64,000 nt of DNA. Source: Episyrphus balteatus. Its lineage: Eukaryota > Arthropoda > Insecta > Diptera > Syrphidae. The position numbers and the translations under genes are program-made. Positions 46,941-58,297 of the stretch are shown here, one piece after another. Within the stretch, counting starts at the first letter, position 1. Every line of letters begins with the position of its first letter. The stretch is from contig NC_079138.1 of NCBI RefSeq assembly GCF_945859705.1, positions 8,386,874-8,450,873 on the forward strand. Reading direction: 5' to 3'. The notes beneath the pieces are model-generated. The model saw nothing but the letters and a program-made list of their open reading frames with translations, searched no databases and was not told the origin of the DNA.

Positions 46941-47112
46941 AATCGTTACTTTCGTATGTTTCGCATTTTTCGTATATTTCGTATGTTTCCTGTGTTTCGC
47001 ATGTTTCGTTACTTTCGTTACTTTCGCATGCTTCGTGTGTTTCGTACATTTCGTATATTTCATGTATTTGATACGTTTCGTATATTTGGTATTTAAAGTA
47101 TTTTTCGTACGT
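46941..47112. repeat. 9-bp minisatellite TTTCGTATG
   Basis: About 17 variable units in strict 9-bp register. Because 9 is a multiple of 3, the minus strand reads as a Thr-Lys-x tripeptide repeat (TKHTKHAKVTK...) and the plus strand as a Phe-rich one. Probably not a gene. Confidence 0.85.
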
Positions 47113-47281
47113 TGGTAGGTATAAGGGTGTAATTTTTTTTTTTTTTTTTTAAACAAAAACAATTTGTATAATCTAAGCTACATTTTTTGAAAAAACTTTG
47201 GTAATTTTTTGTTTATATTCGTTCAGCAATCTTATCACAATTCTTTAGAGACCTTTATTTCAAAAGTACAATGCGTAGAAC

Positions 47282-50225
47282 CAGAGGCGGCGCTAGACCA
47301 AAATGAGGCGTGTGAGAGAGTAAATTTTGGACTATCATTTTGAAAAAAAGGATCAAATATTCCGTCCAAGTTCAAGTAAAAAATTGTTATAATAAACTTT
47401 TAGGTGTATCATTTCAATGTAGATGAAAAACAAAATGCACGACTCGATTTCACGAACTTGTTCTTAAATTTCAAATTGATTTAATTTTTTAAACTTTTTA
47501 TATAAATAAGATTCGTTAAATATACGTATGTAGATATCAGAAAAAAAATTTATTCGTTCATCAACGAATTTTCTTTATCCATACAAAGTATTTTTAAAAT
47601 CATTACAATACAAGGAAAAATTAGACATAAGGTGTTATGCAAATGTTTAATAACAATAGGAATTAATGACTCAGTGATGTCAAAATAAAGGTTATAACAT
47701 CTTCTTTCAAAATTGGGAGGTCTGCCGGATCGAAGCTTGGCATTTCACCCTCAAGCCTGTGGGAACGTTATAAGTGAAAAATGCTCCTAACTTTAAAACA
47801 GACTGCATGACCTAAGTTCCAATTTCTGACTTGAAAGACCTCTGGTTTTCAAAAGTAGACATTATTAGCTTTAATTCGAGATTAAATTTGCCTTTTAACT
47901 CCATAAGTTCAACGGGGCGCAGCGTATTATATGAGACTTTTTCCTAAATTTTATTCGTAGTTTTGCATATACTTTGGGTCGTTGTTAAGAATCTATCAAG
48001 CTTTTTCCAAAACACCATTTTGTATTTTAATGCTAATTCCTTAACTGTCGACCAACATACCAAAAAACGCACTTCCATCGCTTCTAACCTTAAAGCAGGC
48101 TGCTTTATGAAACTGACAACCTTTGACCCGAAAAACATCTGAATTTGAGAAGATGGCATTACCTTTAATTTGACACAATGCACGTTTCTGCAGTGGCTGC
48201 CCTGCCTAACAAAATCTTGAATGAATTTGAGCAATTTGATTTATTAAGGCGCATTTGTAGAAAACAAAAAAAATCAAAATCGTTAGAAACCGTTATAAAC
48301 ATGTTTCAGAAAAAACTATTTTAAGTGAAATTGGTATGAAATTTTGCAGAAATTATTTATCTACATTCCAAATTTCAGAAAAATTTAAATGTAACATTTT
48401 CTAAAATTTGACTATTTAAATAAAAAATAAAAATCAAACTTTCTTCATCAAAATATAGAAACTAATAAAAACTAACATTTGATTGTTTTTTTTTCATAAG
48501 ATCGTTAGTCATTTTTGAGTAAATTTTACTTTTCTAAAATTGGATATTTATTTTATAATGTAAAAACGATTACTACTAATCTGCTCCATTTTACTTCTTT
48601 TTGCCTTGATTCCTTTGAAAACCGGAAGCAAGTAGACTGTGTGTTCACAGACTTTAGTAAAGCCTTCGACAAATTGTGCCACAAGACTTTAGTCCACAAA
48701 CTAAAGGCCTTAGGATTTAATGACAAATTTTTACTGTGGATTTCGTCATATTTAAAGAATAGAAGTTATACTGTTACTTTCAGAAATGAGCAATCGGACC
48801 AATTTCATGTCATCTCTGGTGTTCCACAAGGTAGCCATTTAGGTCCCCTTTTATTTATTTTGTACATAAATGACATAACATCCATTATAAAAAACTCGTC
48901 TGTTTTAATTTACGCTGATGACATTAAAATTTTCAAAATTATAAACTCAATTAATGACTGCTCACAGCTTCAGGAAGATCTACATAGATTTAGAGAATGG
49001 TGCAATATTAACCGACTTTATTTGAATATAGACAAATGTAAAACTATGTGTTTTTCACGCAAAAAAACAATTATAACTTATAATTATATTTTAGATTCTT
49101 CTTCTCTCTGTAAACTTTTCGAGTTCTCTGATTTAGGAGTTATTCTTGACACTAAGTTGACGTTTACTGACCATTATAACTTTATAGTAAAAAAAGCTAA
49201 TAAGATTCATGGTTTTATCAAACGATTTTCTCGTGATTTCTGTGATCCCTATGTCTTTAAGCTTCTTTATATTTCTTTTGTCAGACCTGTACTTGAATAC
49301 GGCTGCGTAATATGGGCTCCTTACTATTCTGTTCATATAAATAGACTTGAAGGTATACAGAGGAGGTTTTTGCGTTTTTGCCTTCGTTTTCTTCCATGGT
49401 CCCAAAGATCCATACACCCACCCTATTCTCACAGACTCCCTTCACTTTTACAACATAGAAAATATATTCAGCTTTGTTTTATTGTCAAATTAATCAATGG
49501 TTCAATAATATGTCCATCAACTCTGTGTCGTCTAAATTTCAGCTATAGTCAAACTAGCATAAGAAGACAATTGCCATTATGTCCGATTTTCAGCAGAACA
49601 AACTATGGTGTGAATAGCCCATTAAATCAATTGATTTCAGTCTTCAATAAATATTACTTTTTGATCTCATCTGTAAACGACAATGTCAAAAGCAAAACAT
49701 TTAAAGAAAACTTTTTTAACATATTATAGTTATTATTTATTTTTTAGGTAAAATTTTATTATTAAAATTGTATGTACATAAATAGTTTTAAATTCTAACG
49801 TTAGGCTATTAACGGATTAAATAAATAAAATTCTTGTTTTTGCCAGTTTGTTCTCGGCTTCTTTTTTAGAATATAAAAATATCAATTGAATCAATAATTG
49901 GAAAAAGGGAATAAATCCATCTCATCTTATTATTGGCAAAACGCAAATAACTGCATAACCTCTTTATTTGACGGTTCTAAGAATGTGGTTAGGCTAGTCT
50001 CACGTTAGTCTTAAAATTTGAAAATTGACACTTTTCAAACAACCTGTAATATCGCTGAGTGTCATTGCTATATTGACATACAACATTAAAATTTATCAGT
50101 AGGAAGAAGGAAATTGTTTCTTTCTTTAAACTATTGTTTTTTAAAATCACTTGCTTATGATTTCCATTAAAAAAAGAGGCCGGAAAAAACCAAGTAGGCT
50201 TTCCCTTCTAGATGCAGGAAGATAT
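47282..50225. repeat. Long direct duplication, copy 2, with its own CAGAGGCGGCG end
   Basis: Starts with the hAT-like left end followed directly by CTAGACC, i.e. without the Transib element. Corresponds to 41538-45050. Its preceding 8 bp (CGTAGAAC) were not found again downstream, so a matching right end is missing. Confidence 0.75.
48563..49729 (+). CDS. Non-LTR reverse transcriptase (CR1/Jockey type), open, 5'-truncated
   Basis: About 388 uninterrupted codons to a TAG at 49727. Landmarks in order: TTNLLHFT, CVFTDFSKAFDKLCHKTLV (motif A), ISGVPQGSHLGPLLFILYIN (motif B), LIYADDIKIF (motif C, both catalytic Asp present), FSDLGVILDTKLTF, LEYGCVIWAPYY, and the C-terminal FSRTNYGVNSPLNQL. The protein copies element RNA into DNA at the target. 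The open frame may reach an upstream ATG at 48515, but those ~16 codons belong to the host repeat, so the element is 5'-truncated and lacks its endonuclease. The 3' UTR ends in a TAAATAAATAAA tail near 49830. It sits in copy 2 of the duplicated block. The clean frame suggests a recent insertion. Confidence 0.88.
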   Translation, partial: KTITTNLLHFTSFCLDSFENRKQVDCVFTDFSKAFDKLCHKTLVHKLKALGFNDKFLLWISSYLKNRSYTVTFRNEQSDQFHVISGVPQGSHLGPLLFILYINDITSIIKNSSVLIYADDIKIFKIINSINDCSQLQEDLHRFREWCNINRLYLNIDKCKTMCFSRKKTIITYNYILDSSSLCKLFEFSDLGVILDTKLTFTDHYNFIVKKANKIHGFIKRFSRDFCDPYVFKLLYISFVRPVLEYGCVIWAPYYSVHINRLEGIQRRFLRFCLRFLPWSQRSIHPPYSHRLPSLLQHRKYIQLCFIVKLINGSIICPSTLCRLNFSYSQTSIRRQLPLCPIFSRTNYGVNSPLNQLISVFNKYYFLISSVNDNVKSKTFKENFFNIL

Positions 50226-50589
50226 ACAGGGTGATTCAGGAGTAATGTGCCAAAAAGCTAGAGCGTGTAGGTTAGGTCGAAACAAGAAAAAAATCGTATG
50301 GGGTGGCGAGCACCCCAGACATAAAAAGAAAAATTCTCAGGTAAGTTTTCAGGTGTTATCAATGAAAAAAGTTGATCAACTCAGGGTGAATCCAATACTC
50401 TATCACTTTATTGCATCCTTATTTAAGTCTGAATGTTGAAAAAATAATTGGGTAGTGGTTAATGTTTCGTAAATTAATTTATCAACAAGTCCAGCCACGT
50501 AAAAACAGAAAATAAAGAGGTTTTTTTTTAGAAAAAAGAATTTTTGGGTTTTTGTTAATTTCTCGAAACTGACAAGATATTTCTTTGGC

Positions 50590-51253
50590 GCCGGGTACAA
50601 AGGTGTTAAGTCAGAAAAGGTGATTTTGAGAAAAGTGAAATTGAAGTTTCAATGTTTGTTTGTAAATCTGAATACGATTATTTTGAAAAAGTAATGATGC
50701 AGAAACATCATTTATAAAATCTTTTCTAATATCCATATGCTGTTAAGCAAAAAATGACCGTTCTTAAAAAAAAATTGTGTTGACTTAACACTTTAGAGCC
50801 ATTTAGTCTTCAAAAATAAACTTGGTCCAAAGGTGTTATGTCAAGAAAAATCTTTGTTTACATTGATAACAAAGTTTAATTTATAAAAGAAGGTTGGAAA
50901 TATCAATGTGATTAATTACCAAATGTGAGAATTCTTTTTGAAATAATATAATACCATAGAAAAATAGTTTTTCGTTTTCTGTCTTCTTCTTGACTTAACG
51001 CCCTAGGATCAAATTTTTCATTTAAAAATTAAAAATAAACGCAAAAATAAAGGAGTTAAGTCAACTTACGCCCTTAGTACCACACAATTTAAAAAAATTT
51101 TGACTTAAACCCTTTGTACCACATCATTTCTAATGGAAGGAGATACGCTAGAGCTATGGCGATAGGACCAAACGAAATAGAAATAAAAACTGACTAAAGT
51201 CCAATAAAAATCCGAAAATCGATTTTTTTGGCTTAACCCCTTTGTACCCGGCA
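50590..51253. mobile_element. Nested element with GCCGGGTACAAAGG ends
   Basis: Inverted ends CCGGGTACAAAGG(T/G)GTTAAG. The same TTAAC..CCTTTGTACC motif recurs at least five times inside, in both directions. Confidence 0.6.
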
Positions 51254-51649
51254 GCAAAGATTTTTGAATCTGGTTTTCTGTTCTTGTTTTAAAATAAATA
51301 AGAGCATCGAATTTTAAAAACTAAATTAGTACTTAATTACATAAAATTTTGAAAAGAATTAGTTTGAAATTTTTTTTTCCCAATTTTTTTTTCAAAATTT
51401 TGATTTTAAAAATTAATTTTTCAAAAACTGTTCCATTTTATGGCTTTGTTTAAAATTTTTGTAAGAGAATAGGGTTTTGGCTTTACAAAAAGGTATAGCA
51501 CGTATTGATTTTGATTTCTAATAATTTTTTTTCCAAAATAAGTCAATTTTTTTTTAAATTGCCCCTCCCCGCTAAACGAGGGGGGATAGACCCCCCTCCC
51601 ATACGATTTTTTTCTTGTCTCGACCTAACCTACACGCTCTAGCTTTTTG

Positions 51650-52459
51650 TAGTGATGGGTACCTCATACATGAGGCAATGCAAATGTCCCATACACCACT
51701 CTGAAATGTCCCATCACCTCAAAGCAAAAAAATGTATTACCTCACACCTCACCACAAAAACAAAAAAAATATCTCCTTACTCTTTCGTCTCCAGAAAAAA
51801 ACTTATTTGTATTTCTCTCTGTCTCTTCTCATGATGATGAGCAGATGAGGAATGAAATTGAGTGTATGAGGAAAAGGAAAATCATGAATGTTACGAGCCA
51901 CGAAATGTGTGTACATAATGTATGTGTATGAAGAAATGCATGAAGAGTAAAGAGTACCAATGTTTTAAAATGAAAAACAAATAAATGTATGAGGTTTTGT
52001 GTTATGGGACATTTGAAGTAGGTGCGTATTTTGAGGGGAGAAAATTAGAAGTAATGAGGAGGAGGACGTGACGTTTGTTTTTTTTTTTTTTAAGAAAGAA
52101 AACGAAGAGGACATACGACAATGTACTAAAATGAAACCAATAATAAAAATATGAAAGAGAGAAGAATGAAAAGAAAGAAAGGAAAGAAAAGAAATAAAAG
52201 AAAGAAAAAAAAAGATAAGAAAGAAAAGAAAGAAAAGAAAGAAAAGAAAGAAAAAGAAGAATAAGGAGAATAAGAAAGAGTTGTAAATTGAAGGAGGTTT
52301 GTTATTGTTATTTTTTTTTTTTTTTTTTTTGTAATTGAAATTGTCCACTAAAATTGGTTTGTCCCATGGGACATTTGAGGTGGGACAAAGTACCACCTCA
52401 TTTCGAAAAATGAGTACCTCATACAAACTCATTTTAAATTCGTGTCCTACCCATCACTA
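51650..52459. mobile_element. hAT-like element, TAGTGATGGGTA ends
   Basis: Inverted ends TAGTGATGGGTA / TACCCATCACTA, and an exact 8-bp duplication GCTTTTTG (51642-51649, 52460-52467). Splits the right arm of the host foldback. Contains an AAAGAAAGAAAAG purine tract (about 52150-52265). Confidence 0.85.
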
Positions 52460-52852
52460 GCTTTTTGGCACATTACTCCTGAATCTCCTGAATACGTTTG
52501 TTTTTATTCATCATCTAGTTGGAAGTTTTTCAATGAAGTTATAATGACTAATGGGAATTTTTTTGTTGATGTTTGCTTTCCTCTGTTAGATATACTTATC
52601 AATAATTTAATATTTGTTTTTTAAGAAATAATTAATAAATACATACATAAATTATTCACATTTTTCTTTGAGCGAAATTGTTGATATAAAACGGGAAAAG
52701 TTTGGTGGATTGTGAATCCCTCCGTATTTTAAAACATCAATGATTCCGCAAAACGTGTTCGAATACGGGATTTCGAAAAGCGAAAAATTCCACTTAATAA
52801 GATTGTCCTTTTTAATCATTTTTCAGAAGATCAACAAATTGGCGGCGGAAAA

Positions 52853-52989
52853 CAGGGGTCGAAACACCGCACACGATTACGATCATACGTTAACGTTTTG
52901 ACTATTGCTCTCTCTATTTAATCAGCAGAAAAAGAAAGGGACACATAGCAATCATACGTTAACGAACGTATGCCGTAGTTCGACCCCAG
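52853..52989. mobile_element. Small MITE with CAGGGGTCGAA ends
   Basis: Short inverted ends and an internal ATACGTTAACG / CGTTAACGAACGTAT pair. 137 bp. Confidence 0.5.
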
Positions 52990-53208
52990 AAAAGTTCTAA
53001 GTCCTAATTTTAAATTGGTACAAAGTGTAAACAGTATATATTAATTGCGAGCCATAGCGAGAAAACAATTTTTTACAGGAAATAAAGTTGGCCCATTCTT
53101 AAGCTCTATACAAAAAATTATTTTATCCAATTTTAAATACCTTTACAAAATTGAAAAATAGAAAAAAAAGAAAAAAGTTTTTATCACTGAGATTTTGTAA
53201 GAAAAAAT

Positions 53209-54614
53209 GTATGGGTAAGGCGAGGAGGAGGTTTCATCAAACTCAAATTTCTCCCTTCCTTTAAATTTGATTGAAACGATTACGTCCTATATTTAACGCC
53301 TCGAAGTATATAATTTTATTTTCCTTTATTTTGTTCAATTACTGTAATTGCGCAACAAATTATTTCGTATTTTGTTTTTTGTGAAGTGCAGATGTAATTT
53401 TTCTTGGTGAGTTCTTAAGCGATACGTTTTTTGTTTTAAGTTTTTGAATGCGATTTGTTGATAAATAAATTAGGTAAATAATAGTATTCTAATAATTGTA
53501 TTCATTTTACGTGAATATCAATGTGTAAATTTTCTAAATAAATTTATAAATTGTCTTGTGTTGAAGGAGGTTTCGGCATGTTTTGCGTAGGAGGTTTAGT
53601 CAAAATGTAGGAACATCCTTATTTTATTCTTGTAGTACGTTTTAGCTTTTTTCATATTAAAACCTGTATAACCTTTCAGTGAAAATAAGAAAAAAATAAA
53701 AAAGTAGGTATCCTTATCCTGAGAAGACATTTGATAAGTTAGCCATGCTAGAAGCAGAGTCTACGTTTAGCTGCTGGGGTCCCGGAGCAAAACTAAATTT
53801 GGGCCCCTTTGCTCTTTATTTTTCTTTGTAAGACAATGTAAGTTTACTTTTATTTTTGTTTACCTTAGGTATTCAACATTTTGTACCTTGTTTCGGCCAG
53901 TTTTTATATCAATTTAAAGTTTAATAAGTGCACTTCTGGTTCGTTTTACCAATGAAGAAAGATTTAAAACTTTGTGGAGCGTTTTTTTTCACCGGAGTCC
54001 CTTTTTTTTACAAAAGCTTGAATATTTAAAAAAACGTTCAAATGACAAAGCAAATTAAAAAAAGATATTTTTTTTAATTTCTCAAATGGCTTAAGCAAAC
54101 TTGAAGCGCTACTACTATTTTATTGCAACAAAAATTTACTCGTAGGAGGAAAAAAAATAATTTTGGCACGTCAAATGAGCATAACTACCTAGAGTTCTTG
54201 AGATTGAATTTTTCTGACTCCTCATTTATTTTTTTTTAGAACCCAATAAATGTTACGGGCCCCCACCTATTGTGTGGTTAGCCAAAAAGGCCCTTAATTT
54301 GAATTTCTTATGTTCCTGGTGATTCGTCGATAAATAATTTTTCGAACTGACGGAACCTCCTATGGCATGATGAAACATCCTACTTAAAAGTCGGAACCTC
54401 CTACAAGGTAGGATGTTTCATCACTTTTCCTTTATTTACTAATTTACAATAAACTTTGATATGGTTAGTAATTTACTTACTAAAATTTGTTTTTGAATGA
54501 GCTTAAACCTTAATAAAAAGCATTTTATGTAAAAAGATGGCTATTTATAAAAGGAAGTTCTTAATTTTTAACATGTCCGTTAACGTGTCAAAACCTCCTC
54601 GCCCTACCCTATAC
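53209..54614. mobile_element. Imperfect inverted-repeat element with GAGGAGGTTT motifs
   Basis: Ends GTATGGGTAAGGCGAGGAGG and AACCTCCTCGCCCTACCC are roughly inverted; GGAGGTTTCATC-like motifs recur in both strands inside. Confidence 0.5.
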
Positions 54615-55269
54615 ATTTCATTATGTTTTAAATAGAATTGGGAATCTTAAGGCAAACATTTTAGATAATCCAATTTGCTTGCAAACTAAATATGTGCTTC
54701 ACTTTAGAAAAAAAAAAGTTAAACAATAATTTTAAATTGTTTAATTTTCTTTTTCTATCGAGTGGAAACAAGCCAATTTCAATTATTTATTTTTGTTTGA
54801 TTGTTATAAATAAAGACATTTTTATTTGGCACCCGCGGGGCCCCTCCAAGCGCGGGGCCGTGTGCGGGGGCACACTCCGCACACCTCTTCCGCCGCCTCT
54901 GTTCGTATGAAATGCTAAAAACTGCCATTATTATAAAACATTCAAGCTACATACCTATGTATAACGAAAATTCATTTTCCTGAAGCAAGGTCAGAAAATC
55001 AAATGTAGGTAATTTCATTGAAGTAGATTTATAAAAAAAAGTGTTGCGAATTAATTTCAATTTCTCCATTTGACTTTTCGGATAAGGAACTCTAGCAGTC
55101 AAAAAAATAAAAATTTGACAAAAAGGAGATTTTCAATTTTCACGAAAACTGGAAGACATAGAAACATATGGTTTTCCGTGTTTGGTAAGGAATCAATTAA
55201 GGCAGTTTTCTTCATCATTCAATTTCGTTTTCAAATCCCCAGTCTTGACAAAAATAGTATTGGATGTGT

Positions 55270-55500
55270 TTTTTTTATTTTTCAAAATTTTGACATTGAA
55301 ATCGATTATTTCAAAGACAATTCACTTAAAGAACTTAATTTAAAAGCTTGAATTAAGCGTAATATTCTGACTTTTAAAAAAGGTATCATTTATAACTGTA
55401 AGTGCTACCATTGATTTTTAATATATTCTTTTTGTTATTTTATGTAATTAATTTTAAAAAATCATTTTTGCGACCAAATGAAGTTTTCAATTGCCAATAA
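55270..55500 (+). repeat. Copy of the family at 30413 and 63541
   Basis: Shares GAAATCGATTATTTCAAAG, TAATATTCTG and AGGTATCATTTATAACTG. Confidence 0.6.
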
Positions 55501-55611
55501 AAAACGCAGTGGCACCTGGTGGCACCCAAATTTGGCTTCTATCGAAAGGTAATTTTATAAGGAAAATGTTTTTAATAATCTCTAACTGTAGGCAAGTGTA
55601 GCTAAAATTAT

Positions 55612-56675
55612 ACAGGGTGTCCCAAAAGTTAACGTCGAAACGAAAACGGTAGATAGGGTAGGTGGTGACAGTTATCAGAAAAATAATAAAAAAAATCGCA
55701 GCCATATATTTTGGGAGTTATGGGCATTTGAAAAAAAGTCGAAAAAATGGTCACCCTGTGACGGTTTTTCATGTGCCGTGAATACAAATCTTAATTTTTC
55801 TCATTTTTTTCTTTTGTTACGGAACCTTGAATAACCCTGCTATCAAATGCATTCAAAAATTTTAACTCAGCTGCATCAGTTTTAAAGAAAATATTACTTT
55901 TTTACCCAACTTAGTACTAAAAATTTTTACATGACTAATTCAATGAGTCGTAGTGTAAAAAAAATGCACTACGATGTTTCGGCAAGTTGCCTTAAAAGTT
56001 CAATTTTCTTTTCAAAATGGTATAACATTGTTGGGAATATTTCATAAATAACCGAGATAAAATTTTTTTTCTTAAGAAATCCGACTTTTTTTTTTAGGTA
56101 ATTTTTCCATATTATTTAAGTTTTTGTATTGTGAAAGGTTCTGAAAGGGTACAAAACTTGAATAATATGGAAAAATTACCAAAAAAAAAGTCGGATTTCT
56201 TAGAAAAAAATTTTATCTCGGTTATTAATTTATGAAATATTCCCAACAATGTTATACCATTTTGAAAAGAGAATTGAACCAACCAACTTTTAAGGCAACT
56301 TGCCGAAACATCGTAGTGCATTTTTTTTACACTACGGCTCATTGAATTAGAGTCATGTAAAAATTTTTAGTACTAAGTTGGGTAAAAAAGTAATATTTTC
56401 TTTAAAACTGATGCAACTGAGTTAAAATTTTTGAATGCATTTGATAGCAGGGTTATTCAAGGTTCCGTAACAAAAGAAAAAAATGAGAAAAATTAAGATT
56501 TGTAGTCACGGGACATGAAAAACCGTCACAGGGTGACCATTTTTTCGACTTTTTTTCAAATGCCCATAACTCCCAAAATATATGGCTGCGATTTTTTTTA
56601 TTATTTTTCTGATAACTGTCACCACCTACCCTATCTACCGTTTTCGTTTCGACGTTAACTTTTGGGACACCCTGT
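55612..56675. mobile_element. 1,064-bp near-perfect palindrome, CAGGGTGTCCC ends
   Basis: Arms of about 515-525 bp (55612-56125 and 56152-56675) are reverse complements with few differences, around a loop of about 26 nt. TA steps flank CAGGGTGTCCC / GGGACACCCTG. A solitary end fragment lies at 18232-18278. Transcripts would make very long double-stranded RNA. Confidence 0.88.
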
Positions 56676-57061
56676 ATATACAAAAATATGAAAAAATGAA
56701 GCCATTTTTTCTCTTTTCTTTAAATAATTATATAAAATAATTAACATCTTTAAAATTAATAATGTCTTCGATTAACAATAGACAAATGATGGCATCTTTA
56801 CGGAAAAATAAAAGTCTATGATTTGGCTCAAGCTAAAAAAAATTACACAGCTTTTATTTCAGGGTATTTTCACCTCGTTTTTTTATACTTTCAACAACTT
56901 GTCCCTTTATAAAGCTCTAAAAAGTAAACTACAAGTCGGATTTTAGTAATTCTTTGATTCTGATTTTGATTCAGATTTTATTCTAGAATTTAGAAATACT
57001 ATAGAAAATGTTCTCCGAGGTACTTAAAATTTTGGACTTTTTTCCGCAAAATCCCCAGTGT

Positions 57062-57450
57062 GCGACGCCGCCATTGCTGTATCAGGAAAACATCTCCATA
57101 CTACATATAATAGAACTAATGCAAACTGCTCTCAATAAGCTACTAAAATGGGCAACAAACTGTGGATTGGGGGTAAATCCTTAAAAAACAGAACTTGTCT
57201 TCTTTACAACGAAATATACAATTCCACAACTAGATCCCCTCTCTATTAATGGTGTCCCACTTACTTCCGCAAGCGAAGCCAAATACCTGGGTCTTATTTT
57301 GGATAGTAAATTGAACTGGAAAACCAACATGCAAGAAAGAATATGAAAAGCCACAGTGGCACTCTTCTCTTGCAAAAAAACTATAGGGAACAAATGGGAA
57401 CTGTCCCCTAAATCCTAAAATAACTCACTGGCTATACACTGCGGAAAATT
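57062..57450 (+). pseudogene. Non-LTR reverse transcriptase fragment (post-YADD region)
   Basis: Reads IAVSGKHL, then ALNKLLKWATNCGLGVNP-stop-KTELVFF, SEAKYLGLILDSKLNWK, and THWLYTA. Several stops. The text breaks off at LYTA and continues at about 58298 after an unrelated ~850-bp insertion. Confidence 0.8.
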
Positions 57451-58297
57451 ATATAAACATCTAATCACCGAAAACATATCATAAACTTTTAATTATGGAA
57501 TAAATTAATTAAAAAAAAAAAAAAAAAACAGAACATTTCTTGACATAATATGTGTATGCAAATATACTTTCGATATTTATACATATTTGTAATATACATT
57601 TTAATTTGAACTTTGGTATAACTAGTTTTCTTGATCTTTTCTTGGTTTTATTAAATCAAGCAAGTGTTTACATTTAATCTATTTTTGTAAGCTTATTTTT
57701 TGTCAGTGTCAGTCTGAAAAATACTCTTTCAGCTGAGATACGGCTTTGAGGAGTTTTCAAACATAATTCCATCCAAACCATTTTTAAGTAACCCCCTAGC
57801 CCTGAATTTCAACACAAAAACAATTTCAAAAACCGTATCCACAGATCCAGCTTCAAGCATTTTTATATTCCTCAATTACTTTTTTTTTTTCGGAGTTCAA
57901 TTCGACTAAATTCTGGAAATCAGAAACTTATAACTTTTATCACTGGCGATAAAATGTTTGAATGACTTTTAAATCCATTTTATATCATAAAAATAAAAGA
58001 AATTTCGTTCAAAATCATAATTTCTTGATTCATAAAATTTGAAAGAAATTTTGCTTTATATGTGGAAGAAAATGGATTTTAGAGTCGTTGAAAATCGTTT
58101 AGGTTACAGGACAGGGACCCAGATCTGCGTACCAAATTGAAGTCAACTGTTCTATCTTTTCAAATTCTCCATAATTTTTCATCTTTTAAAATTCTTAAGA
58201 GAACAAAAAGTTTAGCTATAAATAAAAAGGGGCCATTTTGCTAATTTTTTAAAAAGTGGGGCCCATTTGACTTCTAAAGGGGCCAAACGGCAACGCT

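Larger units (their letters stand above)
50226..52493. mobile_element. Foldback with GATTCAGGAGTAATGTGCC ends
   Basis: Left arm 50233-50301 (AGCTAGAGCGTGTAGGTTAG and on) is mirrored at 51598-51649 and, after an insertion, at 52460-52485. Related text occurs near 45310-45780 and 61660-62200. Confidence 0.7.
41538..54901. mobile_element. 13.4-kb hAT-like composite with TTCGTATG duplications
   Basis: Left end CAGAGGCGGCG (41538) and right end CGCCGCCTCTG (to 54901) are inverted. An identical 8-bp sequence TTCGTATG flanks both sides (41530-41537 and 54902-54909), as expected for hAT insertion. The span contains a Transib-type element, two smaller hAT-like elements, a non-LTR reverse transcriptase, several foldbacks and a second CAGAGGCGGCG left end at 47282. 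No hAT transposase recognised. An alternative is that unrelated copies share ends and the duplication match is chance. Confidence 0.6.

Noticed and set aside
46842..47162. Lys/Thr-rich minus-strand protein
   Set aside because: Produced by the 9-bp minisatellite; no start context or other domain.
51965..52432. 155-codon minus-strand frame, Phe/Ser-rich
   Set aside because: Arises from the purine-rich microsatellite inside the TAGTGATGGGTA hAT-like element.
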